NCBI GenBank assembly: GCA_000727475.1
Contig: KL647323.1
Location: 510,506-574,505, forward strand
DNA length: 64,000 nt
Direction of reading: 5' to 3'
Origin: Sarcocystis neurona
Taxonomy: Eukaryota; Apicomplexa; Conoidasida; Eucoccidiorida; Sarcocystidae
This document shows, one piece after another, positions 24,901-33,800 of the stretch (its first letter is position 1; each line of letters starts with the position of its first letter). The position numbers were made by a program, and so were the translations under genes. Below the pieces are notes generated by a model. It had not been told where the DNA came from, did not search any database, and saw nothing but the letters and a program-made list of their open reading frames with translations.

Positions 24901-25209
24901 AGCGGGCAGCAAAGGATAAGGAAGAGAGCAGCAGAACACCCCACCGACAGCCGCAAATGCGGATGTGGCAGCAGAGTCACGTCAGTGACGAAGGAAGATT
25001 TGCTGCAGCACATTATTTGGCAGGCACTGCATGCGGCGGCGCAGGTGGTTGGAGGGTTTAAGAACGCCAACCTTTTTGCCCGTCGTCGGAAGGCCGCGCT
25101 GGGTGAGAATTTCTTTCAACTCCGAGACTTTCATTATCCCATAAGCAGCCTGCTGGTCTTCTTCTTCTGTCCCTGTGCCACCGACGCCGGTCGGGATCAT
25201 CGCTGCCAT
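15772..25209 (-). CDS. SARNP: SAP-domain mRNA export factor, SARNP/CIP29/Tho1-like, six exons
   Basis: I assembled this gene by hand from six minus-strand exons: 25209-25072, 23663-23267, 20853-20803, 18625-18474, 17463-17392 and 15969-15772. They total 1008 nt, 335 residues plus a TAG stop. All five introns start GT and end AG, and all phases agree (0, 1, 1, 0, 0). Residues 27-60 form a SAP DNA/RNA-binding domain (KVSELKEILTQRGLPTTGKK followed by SELVDRL). Residues 61-178 are an Ala/Ser-rich acidic linker. Residues 185-298 carry six motifs of the form (R/K)xxRF: RRARFG, RARRFG, RAQRFF, RAERFG, RAERFG, RLQRFA. A SAP domain plus RFG repeats is the SARNP/Tho1 architecture. Homologues bind the helicase UAP56/DDX39B through the repeats and act in TREX-linked nuclear mRNA export. 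The start ATG has A at -3 and G at +4. Function is inferred from family; the exon model is seen in sequence but lacks transcript proof. Confidence 0.88.
15970..17391 (-). other. SARNP-like gene, intron 5
   Basis: This 1422-nt intron starts GTGCGAG and ends CTGCAG. It contains TA/CA microsatellites at 16010-16060, 16210-16245 and 17190-17380. A 157-codon plus-strand frame at 16342-16815 has no ATG-proximal support or motif and was not called. Confidence 0.7.
17392..17463 (-). CDS. SARNP: SARNP-like gene, exon 5 (RFG repeat 4)
   Basis: This exon has 24 codons, phase 0 at both ends, bounded by GTTGCAG and GTGCGAG. It encodes AETLEAQKRQRRAERFGIVS, a near-ideal SARNP-type repeat unit. Because it is symmetrical, skipping it would keep the frame and remove exactly one repeat. 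Confidence 0.88.
17464..18473 (-). other. SARNP-like gene, intron 4
   Basis: This 1010-nt intron starts GTGAGG and ends GTTGCAG. It contains a short CA run at 18130-18165. I see no other structure. Confidence 0.7.
18474..18625 (-). CDS. SARNP: SARNP-like gene, exon 4 (RFG repeats 2 and 3)
   Basis: This 152-nt exon follows a GACACAG acceptor and ends at a GTGAGG donor. It encodes TKTDEEKKLDRARRFG and then LSVPELEEEKRRLRAQRF, two successive charged helices each ending in an RF motif. The third repeat has RFF in place of RFG. A short NAGGSTFGKT linker closes the exon in phase 0. Confidence 0.88.
18626..20802 (-). other. SARNP-like gene, intron 3
   Basis: This 2177-nt intron is bounded by GTTAGC and GACACAG. 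It holds TATA/CACA microsatellite near 18660 and 20270-20470. It also holds unrelated-looking open frames on both strands at 19400-20280 that show no motif. Confidence 0.7.
20803..20853 (-). CDS. SARNP: SARNP-like gene, exon 3 (51-nt micro-exon, RFG repeat 1)
   Basis: This 51-nt exon is bounded by CGCGCAG and GTTAGC and encodes TTLSVEERQALRRARF plus split codons at both ends. The first split codon joins the A left by exon 2 to CA, giving Thr. The last G joins GC of exon 4, giving the Gly of the RFG motif. It is far too short for ORF-based detection; it was recognised by the motif and by phase agreement on both sides. Confidence 0.85.
20854..23266 (-). other. SARNP-like gene, intron 2 containing a 24-bp minisatellite
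   Basis: This 2413-nt intron is the largest of the gene. It contains the minisatellite at 22274-22562 and (CAG)n tracts near 20870-20960. Frames of up to 316 codons on the minus strand inside it are repeat-driven. Confidence 0.7.
22274..22562. repeat. 24-bp minisatellite, about 12 copies
   Basis: The consensus GTGCGGTGTCTGTACACCGG plus four bases repeats with a strict 24-bp period, with some diverged copies (for example CTGTACTCC near 22345 and CTGTAAACC near 22408). Each unit contains the palindrome TGTACA. It lies in intron 2 of the SARNP-like gene. Confidence 0.93.
23267..23663 (-). CDS. SARNP: SARNP-like gene, exon 2 (rest of SAP domain, acidic linker)
   Basis: The acceptor GCGTCAG precedes AGT at 23663, giving SELVDRLQQS, the second SAP helix, in phase 0 with exon 1. 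About 125 residues of Ala/Ser-rich linker follow, with an acidic patch (ATEEEEQEMYAKAE). The exon ends AAVKID plus one base at a GTATGT donor (23266). The open frame continues for 80 codons into microsatellite, so an ORF caller would overextend it. Confidence 0.87.
24395..24530. repeat. TA/GA microsatellite with inverted-repeat potential
   Basis: The tract TATATCTCTCTCTCTC, an AT spacer, then GAGAGAGATATG and GAGAGAGAGGGAGAGAG can fold CT against GA across a TA-rich centre. Confidence 0.8.
24650..24870. repeat. Degenerate (GCAGGAAGA)n purine-rich tract
   Basis: Repeating AGCAGGAAGAGCAGC-like units with period about 9-15 bp lie in intron 1 of the SARNP-like gene. They produce Arg/Ala frames on plus and Leu/Ala/Ser frames on minus. 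Confidence 0.8.
25072..25209 (-). CDS. SARNP: SARNP-like gene, exon 1 (N-terminal half of SAP domain)
   Basis: This exon has 46 codons, starting at the ATG read at 25209-25207 in the context AAACATGGC. It encodes a short Gly/Glu-rich leader and then SELKEILTQRGLPTTGKK, the first helix and glycine-rich turn of a SAP domain. The frame reads on past the likely donor (AAG then GTTGGC at 25071), but the SAP helix is lost there and resumes in exon 2, which places the junction. The exon ends in phase 0. Confidence 0.88.
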
Positions 25210-25711
25210 GTTTGCGCGCGCCGTTGAAGTGGATGTGCCTGGCAGAAGAGAAGAGAACGGCAGTGCCTACGGTGAGCGGCATCCAGAGTACGAAGCGTTT
25301 CCTCGAACAACGCCAGAAACCGCATGCGTCTCCGCAGGTGGTTTCGTCAGGGAACTCTGTGCGCAGCGGGACAGCCGTGAAGAAGGCAGAAGCTGCGTGG
25401 TTGCGCAGGAAGAAGAGGAGGAGTGGGAGGGACGCCTCGCGAGCGCCGGCGCAGCAGCGAGAAGAAGAAATGGGTGCGCAGCAGCAGAACGGAGGAAGAA
25501 AACGAGGGAGGAGAAACGGAAAAAAGACGCCGGAGGGGCGCGCTGTTGGACGACAAACGCAGCAGAAGCTGCGCAAGAAGTTCGGGCAGGAACAGCAGAA
25601 CCAGCAGGCGCAGCTGCGGCAACGAAGACGCGTTGCAGAAGTTACCTGCAGCAGCAGCAGACAATGCGCGACGACGACTTGCAGGAGCAGCTGGTGCGGC
25701 AAACGTAAAAT
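25208..25711 (+). CDS. Open frame divergent from and overlapping the SARNP-like start, doubtful
   Basis: A plus-strand ATG at 25208-25210 overlaps the minus-strand SARNP-like ATG (25209-25207). It opens a frame (MFARAVEVDVPGRREENGSA) of 167 codons. Another plus frame starting ATG at 25230 (MCLAEEKRTAVPTVSGIQST) runs to 25826 and is rich in Lys, Arg, Gln and Glu. Both lie in a CAG- and GAAGAA-rich stretch, and a GTGAGC donor-like site is at 25272. This is more likely the promoter or 5' UTR of the SARNP-like gene, or a divergent gene with a later start. Confidence 0.2.
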
Positions 25712-28132
25712 GACGGGAGAGGAATGGCAAGCCAGTATGTGCGCATGCAAAACCCCAGCGCCGCACAGGAGAGAGCGAAGAGTGCGACGAGAGAACACCG
25801 GGAGTAAATATTTGACGTCCGAATAGTGCTAGTCCGAGAGTATTGAAGGCAACTTCTGAGAGGAATGAGAAAACGGCTGCGAAGAACTTAAAAAGAGGAG
25901 AAAGAAAAAGCCACCAGCCAACGAGTCATTCAACACCGCGGCACAGAGTACTCTCGTGCCGTTTGCTGCAGAACGTTAGCGCCAAGAAGCTCTCCCTTAG
26001 TGTGCAGCACAGGCGCACAAGGGCACTTCCCATCAGCAGGGTCGTGAACGAATGAAAATCGAAACGTACGGAAACGGGTAACCGGCGAAAAAGCGGCGGC
26101 GCAGCTGCAGGCTCTCTGCCACTGGTGGGGAGGACGTCGCCGCATGCGCGCCATGCAGGCCGCCGGTGGAAAATTTTCTGCCACGTATTGAATTGAGGAG
26201 GGGAATGCCGGTAAAGAAGTGCCGGGGTGGAAAAACAGATGGAATTCTCCTTTCACAGGGTAACTAGCGGTTCGCTGACCCGTGTTGTCGCCGTGAAGGG
26301 GAAAGGAGCACTGTAGAACAGTCGACCGACGTAGCGCCGACGCGTGGAGGCAGTCTTCACACAGCCAGCAGGAAAAAATTTTCTTTTGTCCGCTTACGTG
26401 GTGGACATGGCGGTCACGAAAAGAGGTAGAGCAAGGGATGTGAAGAGCGATGGGTGCATTCTACTTTTGCTCATTCTTGTGACCTCTCCGAAGACGGAGA
26501 AGAATGCATGAAGGAGAGTTGCAGAAGTGCAACACAGACAAACGTCTTTCGAAAAGCGAAGGCAGTGACGCGTGAGTAAGTATGTTTCCAACTCACTGAG
26601 GAAAGGGTTAGAATAGTCGACAGAAAGGACATGGAAACGACTTCATGTAACACGCAAGGGAAGTCGAAACGGGAGCTCCGAAATCGGGAACCGTAAGGGA
26701 GCTGAGGGTTGACTTTTCGTGGAAGTGCTCGCAACGCCTGATCCGAGGCTTCTGTTTGGATTCCCGTGAAATACATGTGTACGCCCACGGCATGACAAGC
26801 ACGTTTTTATAAGCGTGTATATAGCTACGATTGCTCCAGTGTGTCCAGATGTGTATGCACCTGTGTGAACTCGCACCCACATCTGTACATAGTTGTGTTC
26901 GCGCTCATAAACACGCAGGTAGACGCATGTGTTTGCACGCACGTAGCAGCAGTGTTGATCTGTGTGTACATGCAATCCGCATACACGTCTGTGTAGCTCT
27001 ATTCACACGCGTACACAGGTGAACGCACAGACTGCAGCCTCTGGTACTACGCGGCGGTTACTCCGTCGAGGCGGTGGACAGGGCGTCAATCCATATATAC
27101 ACTATATAGATGAGGGGGGACAACTGTACAAGCGGGCTTCTCCCGTAGAGCCCTAGATACCTGAAGGTGGTATGTGTGCCTGTATGCGGGGGTCGTCCGT
27201 TGAATATTTTCCAACATCTGCCACACACAGCTAAATGTTTGCGCAGATTAGGATGTGCTCATCTGAATATGCGTTTCTTCTTATACATGTGTGGTATTTT
27301 TTTCTGCTGCACGTCGCGCACACGTCACCACGTGGACAGTCCTGGCTGTACTCTGCATTGAAATTATCGTGAATGCTGCAAGCGCGCATTTGCCCGCATA
27401 CGTGGAGCAGGATGGTGTACTTGCGTAGATGCGAATGTTTCTCCGTGCGTGCAGCGGGGGCAAATTACCACGACCTGTGAAACACGATCTTCTGTACCAA
27501 AAACGTGTTGCCTCAGCATGGTTTTATCGGCCAAGCATGAAATAGATATGTCCACATATGTGCCTGTGCACCTGGACGGACAACACGGCATGGCGCAAAT
27601 TTCTCTCTGGTAGGCGTCGATGTTCTGCAGGTAATCAAGTCCGGTATAAGAAAAGGTTTTTTGGGGTGAAACGACCACACACAGTGCTATGTGCGGGCGA
27701 ATTCTTTTTCCGTCACGGATCTCTGTAGGAGTCCAGCGACAGCGTACATGAGAACCAACCATGTTTACAGGCGAAAACTACGTGGGGAGACACCTGTGAG
27801 GCGAAGCGGACCGTCAGCACTTTTCTTCATACTTTCAGGACTGCCGCAGACAAGCGAATTCGTAGCGTGCGCAACCCGTGATCTAATCCGCAGGTTTGCC
27901 GGACACAGTCGCACAAGTTACTGCCTACTGTGGACCTTTCTGTGTAACCTTGCATTACAATAGAGGGTGGCCCTACACATATAGCTGCGTATGAAAAACG
28001 GCACAGTCTAATATGCATGCGGATACTGTAGCAAAATCTGCACTGTGAATTTGACGCACTGCACTGTAAGCACCTCATCGACGTCTGCATTCAAAGTGTT
28101 ATGTATATATAATATATATGTATGTATATGGG

Positions 28133-28152
28133 CGTGTGTGTGTGTGTGTGTG
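28133..28152. repeat. Short (GT)n run
   Basis: About ten GT units follow a TATATATGTATG tract in otherwise repeat-poor DNA. Confidence 0.85.
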
Positions 28153-28721
28153 TACTGTGCATACTTCCTTCCCATCCACGTAAGACATCGCCGCAGAAAA
28201 GAACAAAACTGCCTTCGATCTAACACACCTAGTTTTCATCTTCGTTGCAAGCCGTCCGCCCTACCTGTTCCCCTAATCAATGAAATTGTAGGAAGTGTAG
28301 AGCAACCACTTTAAATGGCGGTGGTCGGCGTTATCCACTTACACATTTCCAGGGATGTATCGCAGAAACCATTAAACCAGTGACACAGGAAAGTCTGCCA
28401 CATGGTTCAGACAGCGCATCCAAAAATACTGTGCTGCGGAAGCAAATTTCCAAGAACCTTACCTCGAGCTGCTCTCTTCTCAACACAATCCACGTCCAGG
28501 CAACAAAGCAAATGATATTAACATGAACACTGTGCGCCATGCAGGAGACCTGAAGGATATCGGTAACCCACAGAAACCGAGGCATTCAGGTTCTGCGACG
28601 TGGAACGCATTCAGAATACAAGACGGCAGACGTGATTACTGAAAAAAGAAACTGTATCCTGAAAACTAGACCTGCCTAGCTGTACCTGTAAAAAAAGTTA
28701 ATTTTTCAGAAGAGGACGAGA

Positions 28722-28945
28722 ATCGATACGCCTTATCCTATAAAACTACTCTCGCATGAGAAACACCGTGTTGTTCTTGAGGACGACACCATTTACGGTA
28801 GACGTACGTAACCAAAGTTCTGCACAACAACAGATCGATACGCCTTATCCTATAAAACTACTCTCGCATGAGAAACACCGTGTTGTTCTTGAGGGCGACA
28901 CCATTTACGGTAGACGTACGTAACCAAAGTTCTGCACAACAACAG
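28722..28945. repeat. 112-bp direct tandem duplication
   Basis: A block starting ATCGATACGCCTTATCCTAT occurs at 28722-28833 and again at 28834-28945. I see a single difference (GAGGACGAC versus GAGGGCGAC). Near identity implies a recent event. Confidence 0.95.
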
Positions 28946-29425
28946 ATCTTCAAGCTGTGCGGCATTGTGGCACACTCTCCATAGCGTATCGGACGGGGAG
29001 GCTCACCAGCGTGCTATACGTTGATCTTAGTTCGCCTAAACAAAGGTTATTGATTTTTCGTCTCAAAAGTCGACACGCGAGCGAAAGCATCTCGGCGAAC
29101 CTACATGCGCCAAGTCCCCGATGAGGGCGACACCAAACTCATGGTGAGTGGGAAACTCCTCCAGTTTCTTGTACCGTGGCTGCGTTGTCAGCAGTCATCC
29201 ACTGTGATCTTCACTCTACTTAAAGTCGTCAGAGCATTCTCACACGTGTATTTCGTCAGACGTCTCACATGTTTTGCGGTACCGGTCAAATCTTTTTCCG
29301 TTAGCTCGTCCTTCGACGCCTGCGTGTTGGCGTTCACCTGAAGTCTGGTTCAATGATCCTGCGAATGACTAGCACCAAGGGCACCCAGGTAGCACTCCCT
29401 CGTGACTACACGGCAGCTCAAAATC

Positions 29426-30808
29426 TCAATTTTCTACCTTTCTTCTAGAAAGAACCATTTCTGTCTCGAGATCGCGGTCCCGCAGTTCGTCAGCTTTTTT
29501 CAGAAAAAAGTCGATATCCTTCATAGCGGACTGATATACAGCATCTTTAGGGCGCAGCGTTTGCGTGTTTGCACGCAGGGCGCTGTACAGCTGCTCCAAA
29601 CACTCACGAATGAGGCGCAGCTGGTCCAGAACGTCCTTTCCCGGCAGAGGACGCTCAGCACACTGAGGGTTCGTGAAAAACTCATGTGCTCCGGGCAGTG
29701 CTTCTGTCTTCTCTGGGCTTTCAGGCTCTCTTCCACGTCCACTTCTTAGTGATGCACGTGGAGCTCTGCCGTGAGCATTGCCCTTGTCCCCAGGTTGCCA
29801 CATACGGCGAAGCCCCTCCAAAAGACCACCGAATCGTGCACCTGTATTTCTTCCGAGAGACTGCTGACCTTTAGCAATAGCTTTACTTTGGGCAAGTGAA
29901 GTTTCGGCAACCGACTCACATCCTAGTAAGGCAGCAGGAGCGGACGATCTAGTGGCAGTGGAGGTTTCTTTTCCGGACCCCTCCACACGGGGACTTTTGA
30001 CGGGGATTCCGTCGCTGCTTGCTGACCCCACTGAAGTCCGACTAGACGTCTTCTTTGACCTGTGCATCCTAGAACGCCTGGGGTGGGTCATGGAACTCCG
30101 TTTTTTTCCACGAAGAACAATCTCGTCGCCTTTGACGCTGGTAGCTTCACCTTCAGGTCGCTCCGGCTTCGGCGATTTATCCGTATCGGGCTGCCGTGGA
30201 AACAAGTCATCTTCCGGAGGAGAGGAACTAAGGTGACTTCGTTCACTACTGTCAGCATTAACAGATACGCTTAGTCGGTGGTGCTCCATAGCGCGCGCCA
30301 GCGACTCCTCTAGCCCGTCACATTCCCAGACGTGGCTGCCGCGCCTTTCAAACCTTCTTTTGCAGTCACTTTTTTTGGACTGTTCTTGTTTCGCACTTCC
30401 CCATCGTGGAAAGAATAGCGATTGTCGCCATGACTTCTCGGTGGAGGGCACTGAGCGTTTTTCGGGGCGACGCCGTACCGCTGGGTCACCATTGCTACAC
30501 GAAGACTGGCTCGGGTCAATCGAGGTCATGCTGCCACCACACCCTGGTGCAGTGTCTTGAGCCGATTCAGCAGCGGCTACATGTGTATCTTCTCTCTGGG
30601 ACGAATCGGAAAGCTGAGCTTCCGGTTTCGGGTGCCCGGCTTCGTCGGTTCCCCGAGGAGGCTCACCTGATGAGTTTGGCTTCTCACTGCCATGTTGTTC
30701 AGCGGCCCAGGTTACAAGAAGACCGCGCAGAGGCGAAACCGAAAATACGGTGAAAAGAAAAATAAGAGAGCCCATCGAAGCCCTGGGTGGTAGCCGAACG
30801 CGACGCAT
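29426..30808 (-). CDS. Probable secreted charged low-complexity protein, intronless
   Basis: This single frame of 460 codons has a true ATG (context GCAAGATGC, A at -3) and a TGA stop, and lies in repeat-poor DNA where chance frames rarely pass 120 codons. Residues 11-36 form a signal-peptide-like segment (MGSLIFLFTVFSVSPLRGLL from Met12) after a basic lead, so Met12 is an alternative start. The middle (40-380) is hydrophilic and rich in Ser, Pro, Glu, Lys and Arg, with a basic cluster around 233-253 (RGKKRSS, PRRSRMHRSKK). Residues 390-450 are predicted helical (DVLDQLRLIRECLEQLYSAL). No domain is recognised. It could be a dense-granule, rhoptry or other exported coccidian protein, but that is inference. 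Confidence 0.75.
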   Translation of the reverse strand: MRRVRLPPRASMGSLIFLFTVFSVSPLRGLLVTWAAEQHGSEKPNSSGEPPRGTDEAGHPKPEAQLSDSSQREDTHVAAAESAQDTAPGCGGSMTSIDPSQSSCSNGDPAVRRRPEKRSVPSTEKSWRQSLFFPRWGSAKQEQSKKSDCKRRFERRGSHVWECDGLEESLARAMEHHRLSVSVNADSSERSHLSSSPPEDDLFPRQPDTDKSPKPERPEGEATSVKGDEIVLRGKKRSSMTHPRRSRMHRSKKTSSRTSVGSASSDGIPVKSPRVEGSGKETSTATRSSAPAALLGCESVAETSLAQSKAIAKGQQSLGRNTGARFGGLLEGLRRMWQPGDKGNAHGRAPRASLRSGRGREPESPEKTEALPGAHEFFTNPQCAERPLPGKDVLDQLRLIRECLEQLYSALRANTQTLRPKDAVYQSAMKDIDFFLKKADELRDRDLETEMVLSRRKVEN

Positions 30809-33800
30809 CTTGCAAAGTACAAGTAGTCGCCGCCAAGCAAGACGACACTATTTTTAAGTTTCGTCTCCCTTATGCACCAACACTTCAAAGAGGTGGCATC
30901 GGAACGTTACCTACACAGAGTAACTCACCGGCGCTTAACGTGAAGGAAGACGACTGTTGTCGAGTGTTTGTTCTGCGAGAAGGCAAAAAGAATACACGGC
31001 AGAAAATTTTATCCTCTCACATCCACTATCCTCATGGGCCGCCGACTGCCCAGTGCCTGAATACGCATATATCTTCACCTACACGAAACCATGCCCGTAC
31101 AAATTAGCAAACTCCGGAGCCAACTGCTAGTGAACACCAGAATCCGTCCTGACCTCCACCAAGCGTCGATTCTCGCGTGTTTTCGTCAAAGACGCCGAAA
31201 GATGTACGCCGATAGCAGAACTTGGAATAGGGGACTTTCAGCAGCCGGTCATTCGCGGCTTCAGTGTGAATAAAATGCTGTACGGTTTGGCGTCCCAGGT
31301 GCTAACGGAGAATTGATTCAGCGCTCCTTCCCAATACGGGCTGGTCGTACGGCGCGGGAGACGCACGCGTCTCGTGTTTTGCGGTGTAACTTTGCTCTTC
31401 CGGCCTGCACAGTACGCGCGTATATCCAGACAGGTCTGGACGGCACCAGACCACAGCTGGGATGTCGTCGCTGTAGTACTCAGGAGCGTCGAGACGCTTC
31501 CGAGTGGAGTCCAAACACAGACAAGGGCACGGCGCAATGTTTCCCGTCAGCAAGCCTGCGCCTACATGTCGTTTTCACCAGCCAGGGTGGTGATCGCATC
31601 ACTTGTAACACTGGTATTGATCAGCCAGTTTCCTACCTATGGATGAAAAGCAGGAAAAGTTCCAAGGTAATGTGGCGTTCGTTGCAGCATTAACGTCTCT
31701 TTAAAGCGTGACACGGCTCCTTTGGTAACGTTGTCGTTAAAGCCATCGAATACTTCTGACGCGGGTACAAGAAACCGGCGGATCAAATAAAGCACTATGT
31801 TTAGAACCACAATAGTTACTACTTTTCTTAATGGTTCTTTTTGTAAGGCGCACGCCACGTGCGAAGCCCAGCACTGGGGATGCTTGCAAGCCTTCAGTTG
31901 CACAGTGGCTGGCTTTGACTTTTGACGAGCAGGTTGTGTAATTTTTGAATGCATGCTGGAATATGCATGTAGTCGCACTCCTTGAGTCTAGCACATTTAC
32001 ACCGGCCAAATATACTACATGGGGGGAAACTCGTGATCCGGTGCAAGGGAGGCAGTTCAGTTAACGCTGCAGCAACAGCAGAAACAACCTGCGCACTGGT
32101 ATTCAGGCTTCGGCTACGAATAATGGAGCAGTTCTGTTGAATGCGGGGCTATGGCTGGTACGGCGCAGCAGCGGTATATTGAAACTGTGTAGGCCTATGA
32201 CGTATTCAGGAGAACACAATAGGATATCATATATTGTTCATGGTTGTTCTCCAGTTCCTTGTGTCTTTGGAACACCCCCTTGCTCTCCATCTTTAAATAC
32301 TTAAGATCCGTAAGGTGACGAGATCCGTATTTGACGACCTACCTCGAGCCGTCACCGCAAAGCAGAGTTTACCCCTTACGCGTACGCGTCGCAGGCACGT
32401 TGTCAGCAGCATGCCTGATGCAGCAGCACGCTCTAGAGTAAGGTGACGCTTTGTTTATCGAAGAGAAACACCTTTTACATCTTAGCGTCTATCAACAGAA
32501 CGCACGCTGAGCGAATCCTTTGTTTCTGTGCCGCCGTCGGCCGCTTAATAGTGGGAATTACTTGGGCTTAAGCCTTCCTTTGATGGTGTTCGAAAAACCG
32601 GCAATGAACTTGTTTGAACTGTTTCCGCTGGTGCAGCACCAATCACAATTCCTCTGTCTGGATTACTAGTCAACAACATCAGTAGCTGCGTCAGGATCTA
32701 CTCGGGTAGACGTGTCACCTCCGAGCTCCACTCGCAGAGCTAAGTTATCAGTTGCTCGTCATGTTCTTTTGATGTACACAGTCACACGTTGGTCAGTAGG
32801 CCGAGAACAGTCCCGATTGTTGTATTTGTCGGGAGCAGTGGCACAAGCTGCTGCCCGCGGGTGTGCGTGGTATCAGCTGCATTAGGAGGAGAGCTAGGCT
32901 CATACATACAGCAAGATATGTGCAGACCTGGTGCTTGATTGTACCCTCTCATTGCCAGAGATATCAGGTGTGGGCTATGCGGTGGTTTTTCGTAAGCGCC
33001 GTCGATATGTCTTGTTGCGGCAGGCGGACTTCGGCGTAGAAACGGCACACATCGACAATGTACAGGATTACATAGTACGAATGAACGAGGGCAGAAAAGT
33101 CTACTGACGAGTCCTTCTCAATACATATAAGATCACCAAGTGACGGGTTATCCTGCTAATTCGCGCAACTGGGACGTTCGTCCTAAAGTACCATCACATG
33201 TCCGCATGTTCCTATGTGTGACGCACAGCAACGTAGACGAATGAGAAGCGTATGATTTGACTGTTGAAGTTGTGAGTGTTTTCTCTGAACGATGTGGCGT
33301 TTCAGTGGCAAAAAAGAGGCAAGATATATTCTAGCGGTTTCAACCGTCGAAGTGCTCTCTACTGGCTACGTAGGTTCTCGACAAGGATGCCTTCGTGAGT
33401 GCGTGTCCCCATCGCGAAAAAAAATCAGCAGGGCACACGACGGCGTCACGCATTATATTAGCGTGACAGCGCAGAGGGTTTCGTCCCAGCAATCTAGTTT
33501 TCTGGGGCAACACTGAGTGCGTAGGGCTTTTGGGCCGCTGTTCCCCTCCGTACGACAAAGCACAGCAGTGATGCAAACTGAGAAGCGAAATCCGTTGCGC
33601 ACGTACAAGAAATGCAGGCGACGGCAAAGCGTCGGTGACGCTCACAACGTAAATGGGAACTGTTTTTCACGAATCAACGTAGCGTCGCTAGCAGAACCCA
33701 GCGCACACACAAAGGCGGCTTGTGCTTTGTCGTACGTATGGTTCTTATCCCCCCGTGACCTACGGGTAGCGTTTCCCAGTGCGTCTGTGTACCAACTTTG

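Larger units (their letters stand above)
23664..25071 (-). other. SARNP-like gene, intron 1 with purine-rich GCAGGAAGA repeat and AT microsatellites
   Basis: This 1408-nt intron contains a degenerate (GCAGGAAGA)n tract at about 24650-24870, a TA/GA palindromic tract near 24400-24530 and (TACA)n-type repeats at 23900-24200. Long frames across the purine tract on both strands are by-products of the repeat, since the exons on either side join in phase without them. Confidence 0.75.
25830..29425. other. Repeat-poor segment, no gene supported
   Basis: Frames are short and mostly lack ATG. A (TG)n run lies at 28133-28152 and a 112-bp tandem duplication at 28722-28945. I see no RNA gene or mobile-element remnant. 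Confidence 0.5.

Noticed and set aside
24337..24939. 200-codon minus Ala/Leu/Ser-rich frame
   Set aside because: It is repeat-driven by the GCAGGAAGA tract in intron 1.
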